DNA of 64,000 nucleotides from Gaetbulibacter_B jejuensis (GCF_039524015.1 NZ_BAAAGF010000003.1:310001-374000), one strand, 5' to 3'. Shown: positions 26,593 through 35,821, numbered from the stretch's first letter. Numbers and translations: made by a program. The notes: a model not told the origin generated them from the sequence alone.

Positions 26593-27495
26593 TTATAAGA
26601 TATACCCTACGCCTAAAAGTACAGAAAATAAAAATGTAGTAAGTGCTAATACTTTTAACTGCGAATCGAAGTCTGAAGCAGTTTTAGCTTTACTTATTTT
26701 TTTGGCATGAATTATCAACGGAATGTAAGCCACAAAAAACAAAAAGTTTAGTGGTGAAGTGTAATACAAAATAGTAAACACCAGCGAAACCAATATAGCT
26801 CCAAAAATTAATGCTAAATGATACGTTTTAGAATGTTGCTTACCTAGTTTTACGGCAAGTGTAATCTTGTTTGATAATATATCAGAATCGATATCTCGCA
26901 TATTGTTTAAATTGAGTACACCAACACTTAATAACCCTAATGAAATTGAAGGTAAAACCACATTGTGGTCTATCTTATTAGCATATAAAAAGTAGCTACC
27001 CATTACACTTACAAGTCCAAAAAAGATAAACACAAAAACATCCCCTAATCCTCTATAACCATAGGCTTTTGAACCCATAGTGTAGTTGATTGCTGCATAA
27101 ATACTAAGTCCTGCCAACACAATAAACAATAGAGAATACAATAGATTACCTTGCCCAAAAGACATATAAATAAGCAAAAGTGATAATACAATAACTATAA
27201 GTATATTTACCTTAATGGCTTCCAACATTTGAGCTGGAGTAATGCTTCCGCTTTGTATAGCACGTTCTGGTCCTTGTCGTTCATTGTTGTCGGTACCTTT
27301 AACACCATCGCCATAATCGTTAGCAAGATTTGATAAAATTTGTAACGCTACAGTAGTTAAAATAGCAAGTACAAAAATGGCTGTATTATAGTTTCCGCTA
27401 TAAAACGCGAAACAGGTTCCAATAATAATTCCAGAAACAGATAAAGGAAGTGTTCTTAGTCGAAAAGCAGACAACCAAGGTTTAAGTTTACTCAT
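26593..27495 (-). CDS. menA: 1,4-Dihydroxy-2-naphthoate polyprenyltransferase MenA
   Basis: This 300-residue UbiA-superfamily protein has eight or nine membrane helices. The two Asp-rich, Mg-prenyl-diphosphate motifs are visible: NLANDYGDGVKGTDNNERQG (about residues 57-76) and NNMRDIDSD (about residue 199). It attaches the polyprenyl chain to DHNA to give demethylmenaquinone at the inner membrane. It is cotranscribed 22 bases after menB, which settles MenA over other UbiA enzymes. Confidence 0.94.
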   Translation of the reverse strand: MSKLKPWLSAFRLRTLPLSVSGIIIGTCFAFYSGNYNTAIFVLAILTTVALQILSNLANDYGDGVKGTDNNERQGPERAIQSGSITPAQMLEAIKVNILIVIVLSLLLIYMSFGQGNLLYSLLFIVLAGLSIYAAINYTMGSKAYGYRGLGDVFVFIFFGLVSVMGSYFLYANKIDHNVVLPSISLGLLSVGVLNLNNMRDIDSDILSNKITLAVKLGKQHSKTYHLALIFGAILVSLVFTILYYTSPLNFLFFVAYIPLIIHAKKISKAKTASDFDSQLKVLALTTFLFSVLLGVGYIL

Positions 27496-27517
27496 TCAAA
27501 TAATTTTTATGGCTAAA

Positions 27518-28357
27518 TCAAGGAATCCACTTTTTATCAAAATTTGGCTTTCTTTTTTCTAAAAAGGCATCTCTACCTTCTTTAGCTTCATCAGTCATAT
27601 AAGCCAAACGTGTTGCTTCACCAGCAAATACTTGCTGTCCTACCATACCATCATCGGTTAGGTTCATCGCAAATTTAAGCATTTTTATAGAGGTTGGTGA
27701 TTTTGCCAATATCTCTTGAGCCCACTCATAGGCTGTATCTTCAAGCGCGTCGTGAGGAATTACAGCGTTTACCATTCCCATTTCAAAGGCTTCTTGTGCA
27801 GAGTAGTTTCTTCCTAAGAAAAAGATTTCACGTGCTTTCTTTTGACCTACCATTTTAGCTAAATAAGCCGATCCATAACCACCATCAAAACTGGTAACAT
27901 CTGCATCAGTTTGTTTAAAAATAGCGTGCTCTTTACTAGCAAGCGTTAAATCGCAAACTACGTGTAAACTATGTCCTCCACCAACTGCCCAACCTGGAAC
28001 AACAGCTATAACCGCTTTTGGCATAAAACGAATTAAACGTTGTACTTCAAGAATATTAAGTCTGTGGTAACCATCTTCACCAACATACCCTTGATGTCCT
28101 CTAGCTTTTTGGTCTCCTCCACTACAAAAACTCCAAATTCCATCTTTGCTTGAAGGTCCTTCGGCAGAAAGTAACACTACACCAATACTTGTATCTTCAT
28201 TTGCATCGTAAAATGCATCGTAAAGTTCGCTTGTTGTTTTTGGTCTAAAAGCGTTTCTAATATCAGGTCTGTTAAAGGCTATCCTAGCAACTCCATTACA
28301 CTTTTTGTAGGTAATATCTGTATACTCTTTGGCTGTTTGCCAATCAATTTTACTCAT
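27518..28357 (-). CDS. menB: 1,4-Dihydroxy-2-naphthoyl-CoA synthase MenB
   Basis: This 279-residue crotonase-fold enzyme shows MenB hallmarks: IAFNRPDIRNAFRPKT, SFCSGGDQKARG, GWAVGGGHSLHVVCDL and TSFDGGYGSAYLAKMVG, plus the C-terminal WIP typical of the family. It closes the second ring of o-succinylbenzoyl-CoA to give DHNA-CoA. It is the first gene of a two-gene unit with menA. Confidence 0.96.
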   Translation of the reverse strand: MSKIDWQTAKEYTDITYKKCNGVARIAFNRPDIRNAFRPKTTSELYDAFYDANEDTSIGVVLLSAEGPSSKDGIWSFCSGGDQKARGHQGYVGEDGYHRLNILEVQRLIRFMPKAVIAVVPGWAVGGGHSLHVVCDLTLASKEHAIFKQTDADVTSFDGGYGSAYLAKMVGQKKAREIFFLGRNYSAQEAFEMGMVNAVIPHDALEDTAYEWAQEILAKSPTSIKMLKFAMNLTDDGMVGQQVFAGEATRLAYMTDEAKEGRDAFLEKRKPNFDKKWIP

Positions 28358-28412
28358 AAGAATTGTTTTCAGCGTAAAAATACATATTTACATCTAATTT
28401 AAATTCATTTTT

Positions 28413-28443
28413 TTGGTCGGACTTTGACGCGTAACTAATTTTG
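28413..28443 (+). promoter_or_regulatory. Promoter of the 28463 gene
   Basis: TTG (28413-28415), 20 bases, TAATTTTG (28436-28443), then the ATG at 28463. This is the same spacing as the MarR-operon promoter. Confidence 0.65.
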
Positions 28444-28462
28444 CACAAAAGACGATTGATAA

Positions 28463-28894
28463 ATGAAGGTTTTAGATTCTCCTATAGCAAATCAGGTCGA
28501 GGCTACATATTGCCTTGAGGTTGGCGATTTTCATTTTTTCAAAAATCTTGTAGTTGCAGAATTTAAACAAGGTGCTTATGTTTCTTTTGAAGATTATAAA
28601 GAAGCTTATGAGCTATGTCTTGATATTTTTAATAATACGCCTTTTGGCTTTATCTCTAACAGAGTTAATTCTTATTCTATAAACCTAGTTGATGCACAAG
28701 AGCATCGAAAAAAACTTAAACTGTTGCACGCTTATGCTATAGTTACTTATAGCCATAATTCAAAACGAATGCTTATAGTGGAAGACCACTATTTCAATTT
28801 AAAAAGAAAAAGGTTTAACGCGTTCATTGATGCTTTTAATTGGGTGAACAAAAAAGTAGTTTTAGCTACTCAAAGCGTTAAAGAAAATCATTAA
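28463..28894 (+). CDS. Conserved flavobacterial protein, SNRVNSYSIN family (copy 1)
   Basis: This 143-residue soluble protein has no signal peptide. I do not recognise a named family. Its fingerprint, PFGFISNRVNSYSINLVDA (about residues 60-78), is repeated almost exactly in the gene at 29150. The strand/helix order (short beta strands, GDFHFFKNLVVAEF, then a helix) recalls STAS/SpoIIAA-like folds, but this is only an impression. It has its own promoter. Possible roles in signalling are not supported beyond the fold guess. Confidence 0.7.
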   Translation: MKVLDSPIANQVEATYCLEVGDFHFFKNLVVAEFKQGAYVSFEDYKEAYELCLDIFNNTPFGFISNRVNSYSINLVDAQEHRKKLKLLHAYAIVTYSHNSKRMLIVEDHYFNLKRKRFNAFIDAFNWVNKKVVLATQSVKENH

Positions 28895-29111
28895 AACAAG
28901 CTTTGTTTGACGTTTTGTATCACTTATAAACAAACGCAATCGTTTTCGCTACAAACAACACACAAACAATTATTAATCAACTGTTTGCAAACCAATTAAG
29001 CTCAAAAGCAAAACTTTAAAAACTTCTCACTAAAACACATTAACTATTATAAAATTAACACTAAAAACGTTAAAGTGCAATGGATTACATTTAAGACCTC
29101 TTGTTACACAG

Positions 29112-29119
29112 TATCTTTG
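29112..29119 (+). promoter_or_regulatory. Putative -7 box (TATCTTTG) that decides the 29150 start
   Basis: TATCTTTG fits TAnnTTTG and lies 30 bases before ATG 29150. A start at 29075 would lie upstream of this promoter, so the shorter protein is preferred. The preceding gap (28895-29111) shows no other feature that I can support. Confidence 0.5.
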
Positions 29120-29149
29120 CCGCTGATTTTTTTAAAAACAACCTATTTA

Positions 29150-29572
29150 ATGCGATTAACAGAGTCCCAATTAAAATCTAAAATCCTAAAAACCTACAAC
29201 TTAAAAAATGGTATCGCTCATTTTTTTGAAAACTTTGTTGTTATTGAAACAAGTGAAGGTGTTTTTAGTGATTTTGAAAATTCTAAAGACTTAATTTCGC
29301 TTATCGATTTACATTTTGGTACTCAAAAGCCTTTTGGTATTATCTCAAACAGAGTAAATTCTTACTCCATAAATATTTTAGATTCTGAAAAATTTAAACA
29401 GAGATTTCCAAACGCTAAAGCCAAAGCTGTTGTCGCTTATTCTAATCGTACTACAGATATTTCTAAACTGGAAAGCTACTTTTGTCATATAAAAAGAAAA
29501 GACTTTACTTGCTTACTAGAAAGTGAAAAATGGATGAGAAAAGAGTTAAATAACTCTAATGTGACTATTTAA
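29150..29572 (+). CDS. Conserved flavobacterial protein, SNRVNSYSIN family (copy 2)
   Basis: The 140-residue protein starting MRLTESQLKSK is a diverged tandem paralog of the gene at 28463. Shared features are HFFENFVVIE versus HFFKNLVVAE, PFGIISNRVNSYSINILD, AYSNR versus TYSHN, and a late HIKRKDF versus NLKRKRF. An in-frame extension to 29075 exists, but it carries a hydrophobic stretch absent from copy 1 and overlaps the -7 box. Its end overlaps the end of the convergent cvfB-like gene by eight bases. Function unknown. Confidence 0.7.
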   Translation: MRLTESQLKSKILKTYNLKNGIAHFFENFVVIETSEGVFSDFENSKDLISLIDLHFGTQKPFGIISNRVNSYSINILDSEKFKQRFPNAKAKAVVAYSNRTTDISKLESYFCHIKRKDFTCLLESEKWMRKELNNSNVTI

Positions 29573-30395
29573 GGTAAATTCCGTCTTCCTTAATTTCAAT
29601 ACGTTTTTGCTTGTATAATGTACCAATTGCTTTTTTAAAGCTCTTTTTACTCATTTGAAGCTGGTCTTTAATGGTGTCTGGATCAGACTTATCATTAAGA
29701 TTTAAATAGCCTGAGTTATCTTCAAGTTCTTTTAAAATGAGTTCAGCATTAGGTTCTATACTTCTGTAACCTATTTGTTCTAAAACAATATCTAACTTGT
29801 TGTTATGACGTATTTTTTTTATATAACCTTTAAGTTGGTCTCCTATGCTAATATCTTTAAAAATGTCTTCGTTAAAAATAAGTCCTGAATGCTTTTTATT
29901 GACAATTACATTCATTCCTATTTCAGATGGATGGGATACAATGATATCAACTTCTTCAAACTGTGATACAGTCAATTCTTTATTATCTAAAAACCTATTG
30001 GTTTTACTTGAAGCTACAAGGCGTTCAGTTTCTTCATCTAAATAGCAATACACCAAATACCAACCACCTGTTCTCATTTTAAATGCTTGTTCTTTAAATG
30101 GACAAAACAGTTCTTTTACCATTCCCCAATCTAAAAAAGCACCAAACTTAGTAACCTGATTACATCTTAATACTGCGAAATCGCCTTTTTTAATGTAGGG
30201 TTTGTCAGTAACCGCAACAAGACGTTCTTCATTATCAAGATAAACAAATACTTCTAGTTTGTCTTCAATTTCAAAAGACTCAGGCACGTAACGATTAGGC
30301 AATAAAACTTCATTACCTTCATCATCTCCTAAGAACAATCCTGGATCGGTTTCTCTAAGGATTTCTAATGTATTGTATTCTCCTATATTTATCAT
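29565..30395 (-). CDS. CvfB-like S1 RNA-binding protein
   Basis: This 276-residue protein has several small S1/OB domains in the first 215 residues (NTLEILRETDPGLFLG; VTKFGAFLDWGMVKELFCPF; IGDQLKGYIKKIRHNNKLDI). It ends in a winged-helix-like domain (about residues 220-276, MSKKSFKKAIGTLYKQKRIEI plus DGIYL). This matches the CvfB/YitL family (conserved virulence factor B), an RNA-binding regulator in Staphylococcus. Targets in flavobacteria are unknown to me. It is monocistronic. Confidence 0.9.
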   Translation of the reverse strand: MINIGEYNTLEILRETDPGLFLGDDEGNEVLLPNRYVPESFEIEDKLEVFVYLDNEERLVAVTDKPYIKKGDFAVLRCNQVTKFGAFLDWGMVKELFCPFKEQAFKMRTGGWYLVYCYLDEETERLVASSKTNRFLDNKELTVSQFEEVDIIVSHPSEIGMNVIVNKKHSGLIFNEDIFKDISIGDQLKGYIKKIRHNNKLDIVLEQIGYRSIEPNAELILKELEDNSGYLNLNDKSDPDTIKDQLQMSKKSFKKAIGTLYKQKRIEIKEDGIYLK

Positions 30396-30431
30396 GTTGC
30401 AAAGGTAATGATATTAGTTTATGGATATAAA

Positions 30432-30460
30432 AAAAGCGCTACAAGTTTGTAACGCTTATA
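30432..30460 (-). terminator. Terminator of the DUF2853 gene
   Basis: On the minus strand AAGCGTTACAA pairs with TTGTAGCGCTT (one G-U pair) and a T run follows. It lies 20-25 bases after the stop at 30481. Confidence 0.8.
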
Positions 30461-30480
30461 TATTGTTTTAAAACAGACTT

Positions 30481-30819
30481 TTAGTAAGCCGATTCTTTCT
30501 TAAAATGCTTAGTCAATAAATAATATACAACAGCTCTGTATTTATTTCTGTTAGACTGACCATATTGCTCCATTACTTTAGCAATACCTTTATCTAAATC
30601 TGGACTGTCTTTTAATCCTAATTTCTTGATTAAGAAGTTGTTTTTTACAGTAGCCAACTCTGACTCATCAGAACCTGATACAGTAGATGCATCAGCATTA
30701 TATATTGATGGTCCACAACCAATAGTTACTTTTGTTAATAAGTCCATATCTGGTGTTACACCAACTTTGTCTTTTAAATCAGCTGCATATTTTGCAATTA
30801 GTTCGTCTCTTTTGCTCAT
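30481..30819 (-). CDS. DUF2853 family protein
   Basis: This 112-residue soluble helical protein matches what I know of DUF2853: an N-terminal SKRDELIAKYAADLKDK, a central TIGCGPSIYNADASTVS and a C-terminal RNKYRAVVYYLLTKHF. The family is widespread in Bacteroidota and Alphaproteobacteria, has a solved helical fold and no assigned function. It lies between menD and cvfB with its own terminator. Confidence 0.88.
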   Translation of the reverse strand: MSKRDELIAKYAADLKDKVGVTPDMDLLTKVTIGCGPSIYNADASTVSGSDESELATVKNNFLIKKLGLKDSPDLDKGIAKVMEQYGQSNRNKYRAVVYYLLTKHFKKESAY

Positions 30820-30910
30820 TTTGTAAAATTTTAGTTTTTAAAAAATTAATCGTTATTAAATATAGCTATTTTTTAGACACCTAAAAAGCCTAAAAGTCAC
30901 TTTTTAACGA

Positions 30911-32674
30911 TTACTTAATGTAACTGAAGTAGTTAAGCAATATTTCGTCATTTACTGTTGAAGGTGTAAACACCTCAAGCAACATTGGTTGTTTTGATGC
31001 ATTAAAGAAGGTTGATAACTGCTCGTTCAACTGCGTTTGATCATGAGCTGTTTTATAATCTAAACCATGCATTTCGCACAACTGCTTTGCTGTAAGGTTG
31101 TGTTTGGTTTCAAAATACTGGTCAAAGTTTTCGGTGTTTTTATGTCCTGGAAGAATACGGAAAATACCTCCTCCTCCATTGTTAACAACAATAATCCTGA
31201 AATCTTTAGGAATATAGTTATTCCACAAGGCATTGTTATCATATAAAAAACTCAAATCACCAGTAACAAAGGTTGTTTGGTTTTTATTGGCAACTGCAAA
31301 ACCTATAGCTGTACTTGTACTTCCATCAATACCACTTGTTCCTCTGTTGCAAAATACCTGCAAAGATTTGCTAATATTAAACAATTGCGAATATCTAATG
31401 GCTGAACTATTACCTATTTGTAATGCTGTTTGTTTTGGTAATGCTTTAAAAACAGTATCAAAAACTTTAAAATCACTAAAAGGGATTTCTGCTAAATACG
31501 CTTTATGTAAATCGTTTCGTTTTTGTTTTACTGCTTTCCAAACTGACTTGTAGTTACTCTTTTTAAAGTGTGTTATTTTGGGAAGAAACTCAGAGAAAAA
31601 CTCATTAGGTGTGGTCTCAATATGCTTTTCTAAACAAAAAAAGGTATCATTTGCTTTTTTACTGTCAATATGCCAATGCTGTTTAGGTTTGTAGTTTCTT
31701 AAAAAAGCTTTCACTTTTTTAGACACTACCATACCTCCAAAAGTTAACAAAATATCAGGTTGCAACTCAGTAAACTCAGCATCAGTAAGTGGTGCAATTA
31801 TTTTATCGATACTTGGAAAAAACTCCTTATGATGCAAATTAGATGTGGTTTCAGTAAACACAATAACACTATTATCATTTGCCAATTCGTCTAACCATTT
31901 TTGCTCAATTTCGTTTGGAGGATTAACACCTACCAAAATCATTTTTCTGGAAGCATCACTCCAATCTTCTAAACACAGCTTTAAATCGACACTATCAACT
32001 TTTTTCGGTGAAGCATCTACTGTAATTACTTTTGGGTTAACTGACAATTCCTTAACCGTTTCATACAAAGGTTCATCAAACGGAACATTGATATGCACAG
32101 GTCCTAATTTGTGAATTGCAGTATTAAGTGCAAGATTTATTTCTTCTTCGTTTTCTTCCTGTAGAGCTTGTTTAATTCCTAAAAAGCGTTCCAGTTTATT
32201 TTCAATACTTTTTATTATTGCAGGCTCATCATCGTCTCCACTTGTTTTTGGCAAGTTTTTAATGTCGAGCTTTAAATTGGCTGAATATAAAATATGATTT
32301 TTATAAACGTCTTTTTGATTGATGGTTTGTCCATCTCCAATACCAACTAGGTGTTTAGGTCTATCTGCAGAAATCACCACTAAGGGAACATCGCTATAAA
32401 ATGCTTCAGCAACAGCTGGATAATAGTTTAATAATGCACTTCCTGAAGTACACACTAATGCAGTAGGATGCTGAGTATTTTGAGCGATTCCTAAAGCAAA
32501 AAAAGCAGCACTACGTTCATCTACAATGCTATAGCAAGTAAAAAATGGATCGTGAGTAAAACCTATAGTTAAAGGTGCATTTCTGCTACCTGGAGACAAT
32601 ACAATATGCTTAATATTTTTAGCTTTACAAAGCTGAATAACTGTTTGTGCTAGCGGAATTTTTGGGTATGACAT
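30911..32674 (-). CDS. menD: SEPHCHC synthase MenD
   Basis: This 587-residue thiamine-diphosphate enzyme has the N-terminal Pyr domain (LSPGSRNAPLTIGF, VDERSAAFFALGIA), a central domain and the C-terminal PP domain with GTSGIDGSTSTAIGFA and TGDLSFLYDNNALW (the GDx..N cofactor motif). These are diagnostic for MenD. It adds the succinyl-semialdehyde unit from 2-oxoglutarate to isochorismate. It ends an apparent operon in the order thioesterase, menF, ygiD-like, menD. Confidence 0.95.
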   Translation of the reverse strand: MSYPKIPLAQTVIQLCKAKNIKHIVLSPGSRNAPLTIGFTHDPFFTCYSIVDERSAAFFALGIAQNTQHPTALVCTSGSALLNYYPAVAEAFYSDVPLVVISADRPKHLVGIGDGQTINQKDVYKNHILYSANLKLDIKNLPKTSGDDDEPAIIKSIENKLERFLGIKQALQEENEEEINLALNTAIHKLGPVHINVPFDEPLYETVKELSVNPKVITVDASPKKVDSVDLKLCLEDWSDASRKMILVGVNPPNEIEQKWLDELANDNSVIVFTETTSNLHHKEFFPSIDKIIAPLTDAEFTELQPDILLTFGGMVVSKKVKAFLRNYKPKQHWHIDSKKANDTFFCLEKHIETTPNEFFSEFLPKITHFKKSNYKSVWKAVKQKRNDLHKAYLAEIPFSDFKVFDTVFKALPKQTALQIGNSSAIRYSQLFNISKSLQVFCNRGTSGIDGSTSTAIGFAVANKNQTTFVTGDLSFLYDNNALWNNYIPKDFRIIVVNNGGGGIFRILPGHKNTENFDQYFETKHNLTAKQLCEMHGLDYKTAHDQTQLNEQLSTFFNASKQPMLLEVFTPSTVNDEILLNYFSYIK

Positions 32675-32735
32675 ACAATTCTATAAAATAGTCTTACAAA
32701 ATTACTTAATATGCACGACTTAACGAATTTTAATA

Positions 32736-33563
32736 CTACCCTATTTTTACCGAAGTCATCGTTAGTGAACCTGCAACAGGTGTATCATTAAAAAATTGTA
32801 TATCATCTTTAGACGTTTGAAGTCCTAAAGTATACAATAAAGGATAGTAATGATCTGGAGTTGGTATGGCTTTAACAATGTCGTTATGCAATGATTTATA
32901 ATTGATTAAATCCTTATGATTACCATATGTTATTTTGGTTTTGAAAAGCTCATTAATCTCTAAAGCCCAATCAAAACCATAAGTCTGCTCAACCTTATCC
33001 CAAGCAATCATTTTTAAGTTGTGTACCATATTACCACTACCAACAATAAGCACTCCTTTTTTTCTTAATTCTAACAACTGTTGTGCTAATTTATAATGAT
33101 ATTCAGGTGGTTTAAAATAGTCTATACTCATTTGCACAACAGGAATGTTAGCTTTTGGATACATATGACTGATAACACTCCAAGCACCATGATCGAGTCC
33201 CCATTCATCATCTAATCCTACATGAGTTGATGTGATATGATGCGTAATTTCTTCAGCTAACGTAGGTAATCCCTTTGCAGGATATTGAACATCAAAAAGC
33301 TCTTGAGGAAAACCGCCAAAATCATGAATGGTTTTTGGTGCTTCCATATTAGTAACAAATGTACCGTTAGTTAACCAATGTGCAGAAATACATAAAATAG
33401 CAATAGGTGTTTCCAAAGTTTCGCCTAGTGCATTCCACTCTTGTGTAAATGCATTGTTTTGAATAGCATTCATAGGCGAACCATGTCCTACAAATAACAC
33501 AGGTTGTACTGTGTCTTTGTAAGGTAACTTACTTTGCCATTCGTGTAAATGAGATGATGTCAT
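32736..33563 (-). CDS. ygiD: 4,5-DOPA dioxygenase extradiol-like protein (YgiD/LigB family)
   Basis: This 275-residue class III extradiol dioxygenase-like protein shows zinc/iron ligand regions LFVGHGSPMNAIQ, CISAHWL, GLDHGAWSVISHMYP and VGSGNMVHNLKMI. It matches YgiD, which opens L-DOPA and related catechols in vitro. It overlaps menF by four bases and precedes menD, so it is expressed with menaquinone genes. This position is odd for a catechol dioxygenase and may mean it acts on a quinone-pathway aromatic; that is inference. Confidence 0.9.
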   Translation of the reverse strand: MTSSHLHEWQSKLPYKDTVQPVLFVGHGSPMNAIQNNAFTQEWNALGETLETPIAILCISAHWLTNGTFVTNMEAPKTIHDFGGFPQELFDVQYPAKGLPTLAEEITHHITSTHVGLDDEWGLDHGAWSVISHMYPKANIPVVQMSIDYFKPPEYHYKLAQQLLELRKKGVLIVGSGNMVHNLKMIAWDKVEQTYGFDWALEINELFKTKITYGNHKDLINYKSLHNDIVKAIPTPDHYYPLLYTLGLQTSKDDIQFFNDTPVAGSLTMTSVKIG

Positions 33564-34675
33564 AACAATATTGCTCGTTTCATCACTTTGGCTTTAGCAA
33601 CCGTTTCTAACCATTCAGCTTCTGGATTGGAGTCTTTTGTAATCCCTCCTCCTACAAAAACAGTAGCAGTATCATCTACAATTTCCATACAACGTAAATT
33701 CACATACAAATTTGTGGTTGTTTTTACTGTTGCATACGCATTGTTTTCAACATTTCGTCGATTGCGATTCCTGGTTTTACTGTCTTGTAAATTAAGTGTT
33801 CCTAAAAACCCTGAATAAAAGGTTCTTTGATAGTTTTCGTGTTTTAAAACAAAGGTCTTAGCTTCCTCTTTAGGCAAACCACATACAGCTGGTGTTGGAT
33901 GCAAAATTTCTATCACATGCTGTAAATCGTCCTTAAGCAAACCTGTTATTTTAGTTTTAAGGTGCAATAAATTTCCAGCTTTTACTGTATTGACCTCACC
34001 AATGCTTATACTTTTTACAGTTTTAGACAGTCCATCAACAATAAAATCAGTTACTATTTGCTGCTCTTGTTGTTCCTTTTGTCCCCAAACCACATCCATA
34101 TTCCCTTTATATTCTTGGGTTCCTGCCAATGCCATTGTTGAAAATCTATTATTCTCTACCGATAACAATGTTTCAGGTGTCGCACCTATCCACAACCCAA
34201 CTTTTGGGTGGTACCATAGGTATACAAACGCAGTAGGATAATTTTTCAAGACATCTTCAAACAATTGAAATATGGTTTTAGACTTTATATTTACAGTCTC
34301 TTTTCTAGACAATACAACCTTTTCAAATTCTCCAGAAACAATGGCCTCAACTCCTTGCTTTATAAGTTGAATATGTTGTTGCTTTTCATCTTCTTGCTCT
34401 TCAACAGAAACCTCAACCTCAACTTTGGTATTAGTAGATTTATAATCACTAACAATATGTTTTGAAGCTGCTTGCGGAATTAAAACTGTTTTAGCTTCAG
34501 AATTAAAAGGTGCAAAAACAAAACCTCTTTCTGAGAAATTTTCAACCGAAAACAAGATATCATTTAACTGCAAATAAGCGTTTAGTCTTGACTGGTTTGG
34601 TGATCTGTAAACCACAAAAGGCAATTGATTGTTATATTGCTGAGATAATCGCGCTATTAAAGACTGAAACTCCAT
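33560..34675 (-). CDS. menF: Isochorismate synthase MenF
   Basis: This 371-residue chorismate-utilizing enzyme shows the family blocks EKVVLSRKETV (catalytic Lys region), GLWIGATPETLL, TMALAGTQ, LHPTPAVCGLPKEEA, RTFYSGFLG and FVGGGITKDS. Context (thioesterase, menD) marks it as the menaquinone isochorismate synthase rather than a siderophore paralog. Its ATG shares a base with the upstream TAA (TAATG), so translation is coupled to the thioesterase gene. Confidence 0.94.
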   Translation of the reverse strand: MEFQSLIARLSQQYNNQLPFVVYRSPNQSRLNAYLQLNDILFSVENFSERGFVFAPFNSEAKTVLIPQAASKHIVSDYKSTNTKVEVEVSVEEQEDEKQQHIQLIKQGVEAIVSGEFEKVVLSRKETVNIKSKTIFQLFEDVLKNYPTAFVYLWYHPKVGLWIGATPETLLSVENNRFSTMALAGTQEYKGNMDVVWGQKEQQEQQIVTDFIVDGLSKTVKSISIGEVNTVKAGNLLHLKTKITGLLKDDLQHVIEILHPTPAVCGLPKEEAKTFVLKHENYQRTFYSGFLGTLNLQDSKTRNRNRRNVENNAYATVKTTTNLYVNLRCMEIVDDTATVFVGGGITKDSNPEAEWLETVAKAKVMKRAILL

Positions 34676-35100
34676 TATTTCTTTTTAGGCAAACTTATAG
34701 TAGATAATCTACAAATAGAGACTAAGTTATCGTTATCATCAGTGACACGAATGTCTAACAACTGCGTTGTTCTTCCTTTATGTAAAAAAGTAGCTTTAGC
34801 GTACACATGACCTTCGGTAACACTTTTTACATGGTTAGCAGTAATCTCAATACCACGTACAAAAACCTCTTCTAAGTTTGAGAATATATTTGAAGCAAAA
34901 CTACCAACACTTTCAGCCAAAGCAGCTGTTGCTCCACCATGCAATACTCCATCTGGTTGGTACACTCTAGAGTTTACAGGCATTTTTGCAACTAGAAAAT
35001 CATCTCCATAATCAATCATTTCAATTTGCAAGGTTTCCATTAAGGTATTCTTACTAATTGCGTTAGCTTGTTTTAATATCTCTTCTTTAGTTAATGGCAT
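34675..35100 (-). CDS. Hotdog-fold thioesterase, probable DHNA-CoA hydrolase
   Basis: This 141-residue PaaI/YdiI-type hotdog protein shows QPDGVLHGGATAALAESVGSFA (catalytic Glu in LAES) and NHVKSVTEGHVYAKATFLHKGRTTQLLDI. The match to YdiI/MenI-like thioesterases together with coupled translation to menF makes DHNA-CoA hydrolysis, the step between MenB and MenA, the likely role. A general acyl-CoA thioesterase remains possible. Confidence 0.85.
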   Translation of the reverse strand: MPLTKEEILKQANAISKNTLMETLQIEMIDYGDDFLVAKMPVNSRVYQPDGVLHGGATAALAESVGSFASNIFSNLEEVFVRGIEITANHVKSVTEGHVYAKATFLHKGRTTQLLDIRVTDDNDNLVSICRLSTISLPKKK

Positions 35101-35153
35101 AAATACTGTATTTTTAATGTCGCTAACAAAAATACAAAAACCAAGAGCAAAAT

Positions 35154-35789
35154 ATGACTCAAGTTGAAAAGGAAATAAGCTATACTACTACAAACTCATA
35201 CTCCACTTTAAACACGTTAACCAAAAGCACTAAAACTGTATGGTTTGTGTGTCATGGCATGGGTTATTTAAGTCGGTATTTTCTAAAATATTTCAAACAA
35301 TTTGATGCTAATGAAAACTATTTTATTGCACCACAAGCACAAAGTAAATATTATATTCCGCCAAAATCTAAATATGTTGGTGCAAGTTGGCTTACCAAAG
35401 AAAACACTGTGAAAGAAACCGAAAATGTCATGCGTTATTTTGATGCTGTTTTTGAAGCTGAAAATATACCCAATAACCTCAATTTTGTTGTGCTTGGTTA
35501 CTCGCAAGGTGTTAGTGTAGCAATGCGCTATCTTGCAAAACGCAAACTACAATGCTCTCATTTATATATTCATTCTGGTGGAATTCCTAAAGAATTAACT
35601 CCTGAAGATTTTAGTTATTTAAGCACTAAAGTGTCTCTAATTTATGGTACTGAAGACGAATATTTAAACGAAGAACGTATTGCTTCTGAAATACAACGTG
35701 CAAAGTCCCTTTTTGGAGATACAGTAAGCATTCATCCTTTTGAAGGTAAACATGTTGTAAATGCTGATTTAATTAAACGCTTAGCATAA
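35154..35789 (+). CDS. Alpha/beta-hydrolase (phospholipase/carboxylesterase type)
   Basis: This 211-residue single-domain hydrolase shows the nucleophile elbow VVLGYSQGVSVAMRYL (GxSxG), an Asp in LIYGTEDEYLNEE and a His in FEGKHVVNAD, so the Ser-Asp-His triad is complete. An early WFVCHGMGYL supplies the oxyanion region. It is cytoplasmic and transcribed divergently from the thioesterase-menF-menD operon. No other MenH candidate is present in the window, but the sequence looks like the carboxylesterase branch rather than MenH. Confidence 0.85.
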   Translation: MTQVEKEISYTTTNSYSTLNTLTKSTKTVWFVCHGMGYLSRYFLKYFKQFDANENYFIAPQAQSKYYIPPKSKYVGASWLTKENTVKETENVMRYFDAVFEAENIPNNLNFVVLGYSQGVSVAMRYLAKRKLQCSHLYIHSGGIPKELTPEDFSYLSTKVSLIYGTEDEYLNEERIASEIQRAKSLFGDTVSIHPFEGKHVVNADLIKRLA

Positions 35790-35821
35790 AAAAAGACCAT
35801 CTGTGATGATGGCCTTTTTTG
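35788..35821 (-). terminator. Terminator, best folded on the minus strand
   Basis: On the minus strand AAGGCCATC pairs with GATGGTCTT (one G-U) plus a T run, ending the dehalogenase operon. On the plus strand the same stem has an A-C mismatch but may still serve the hydrolase gene. Confidence 0.8.
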
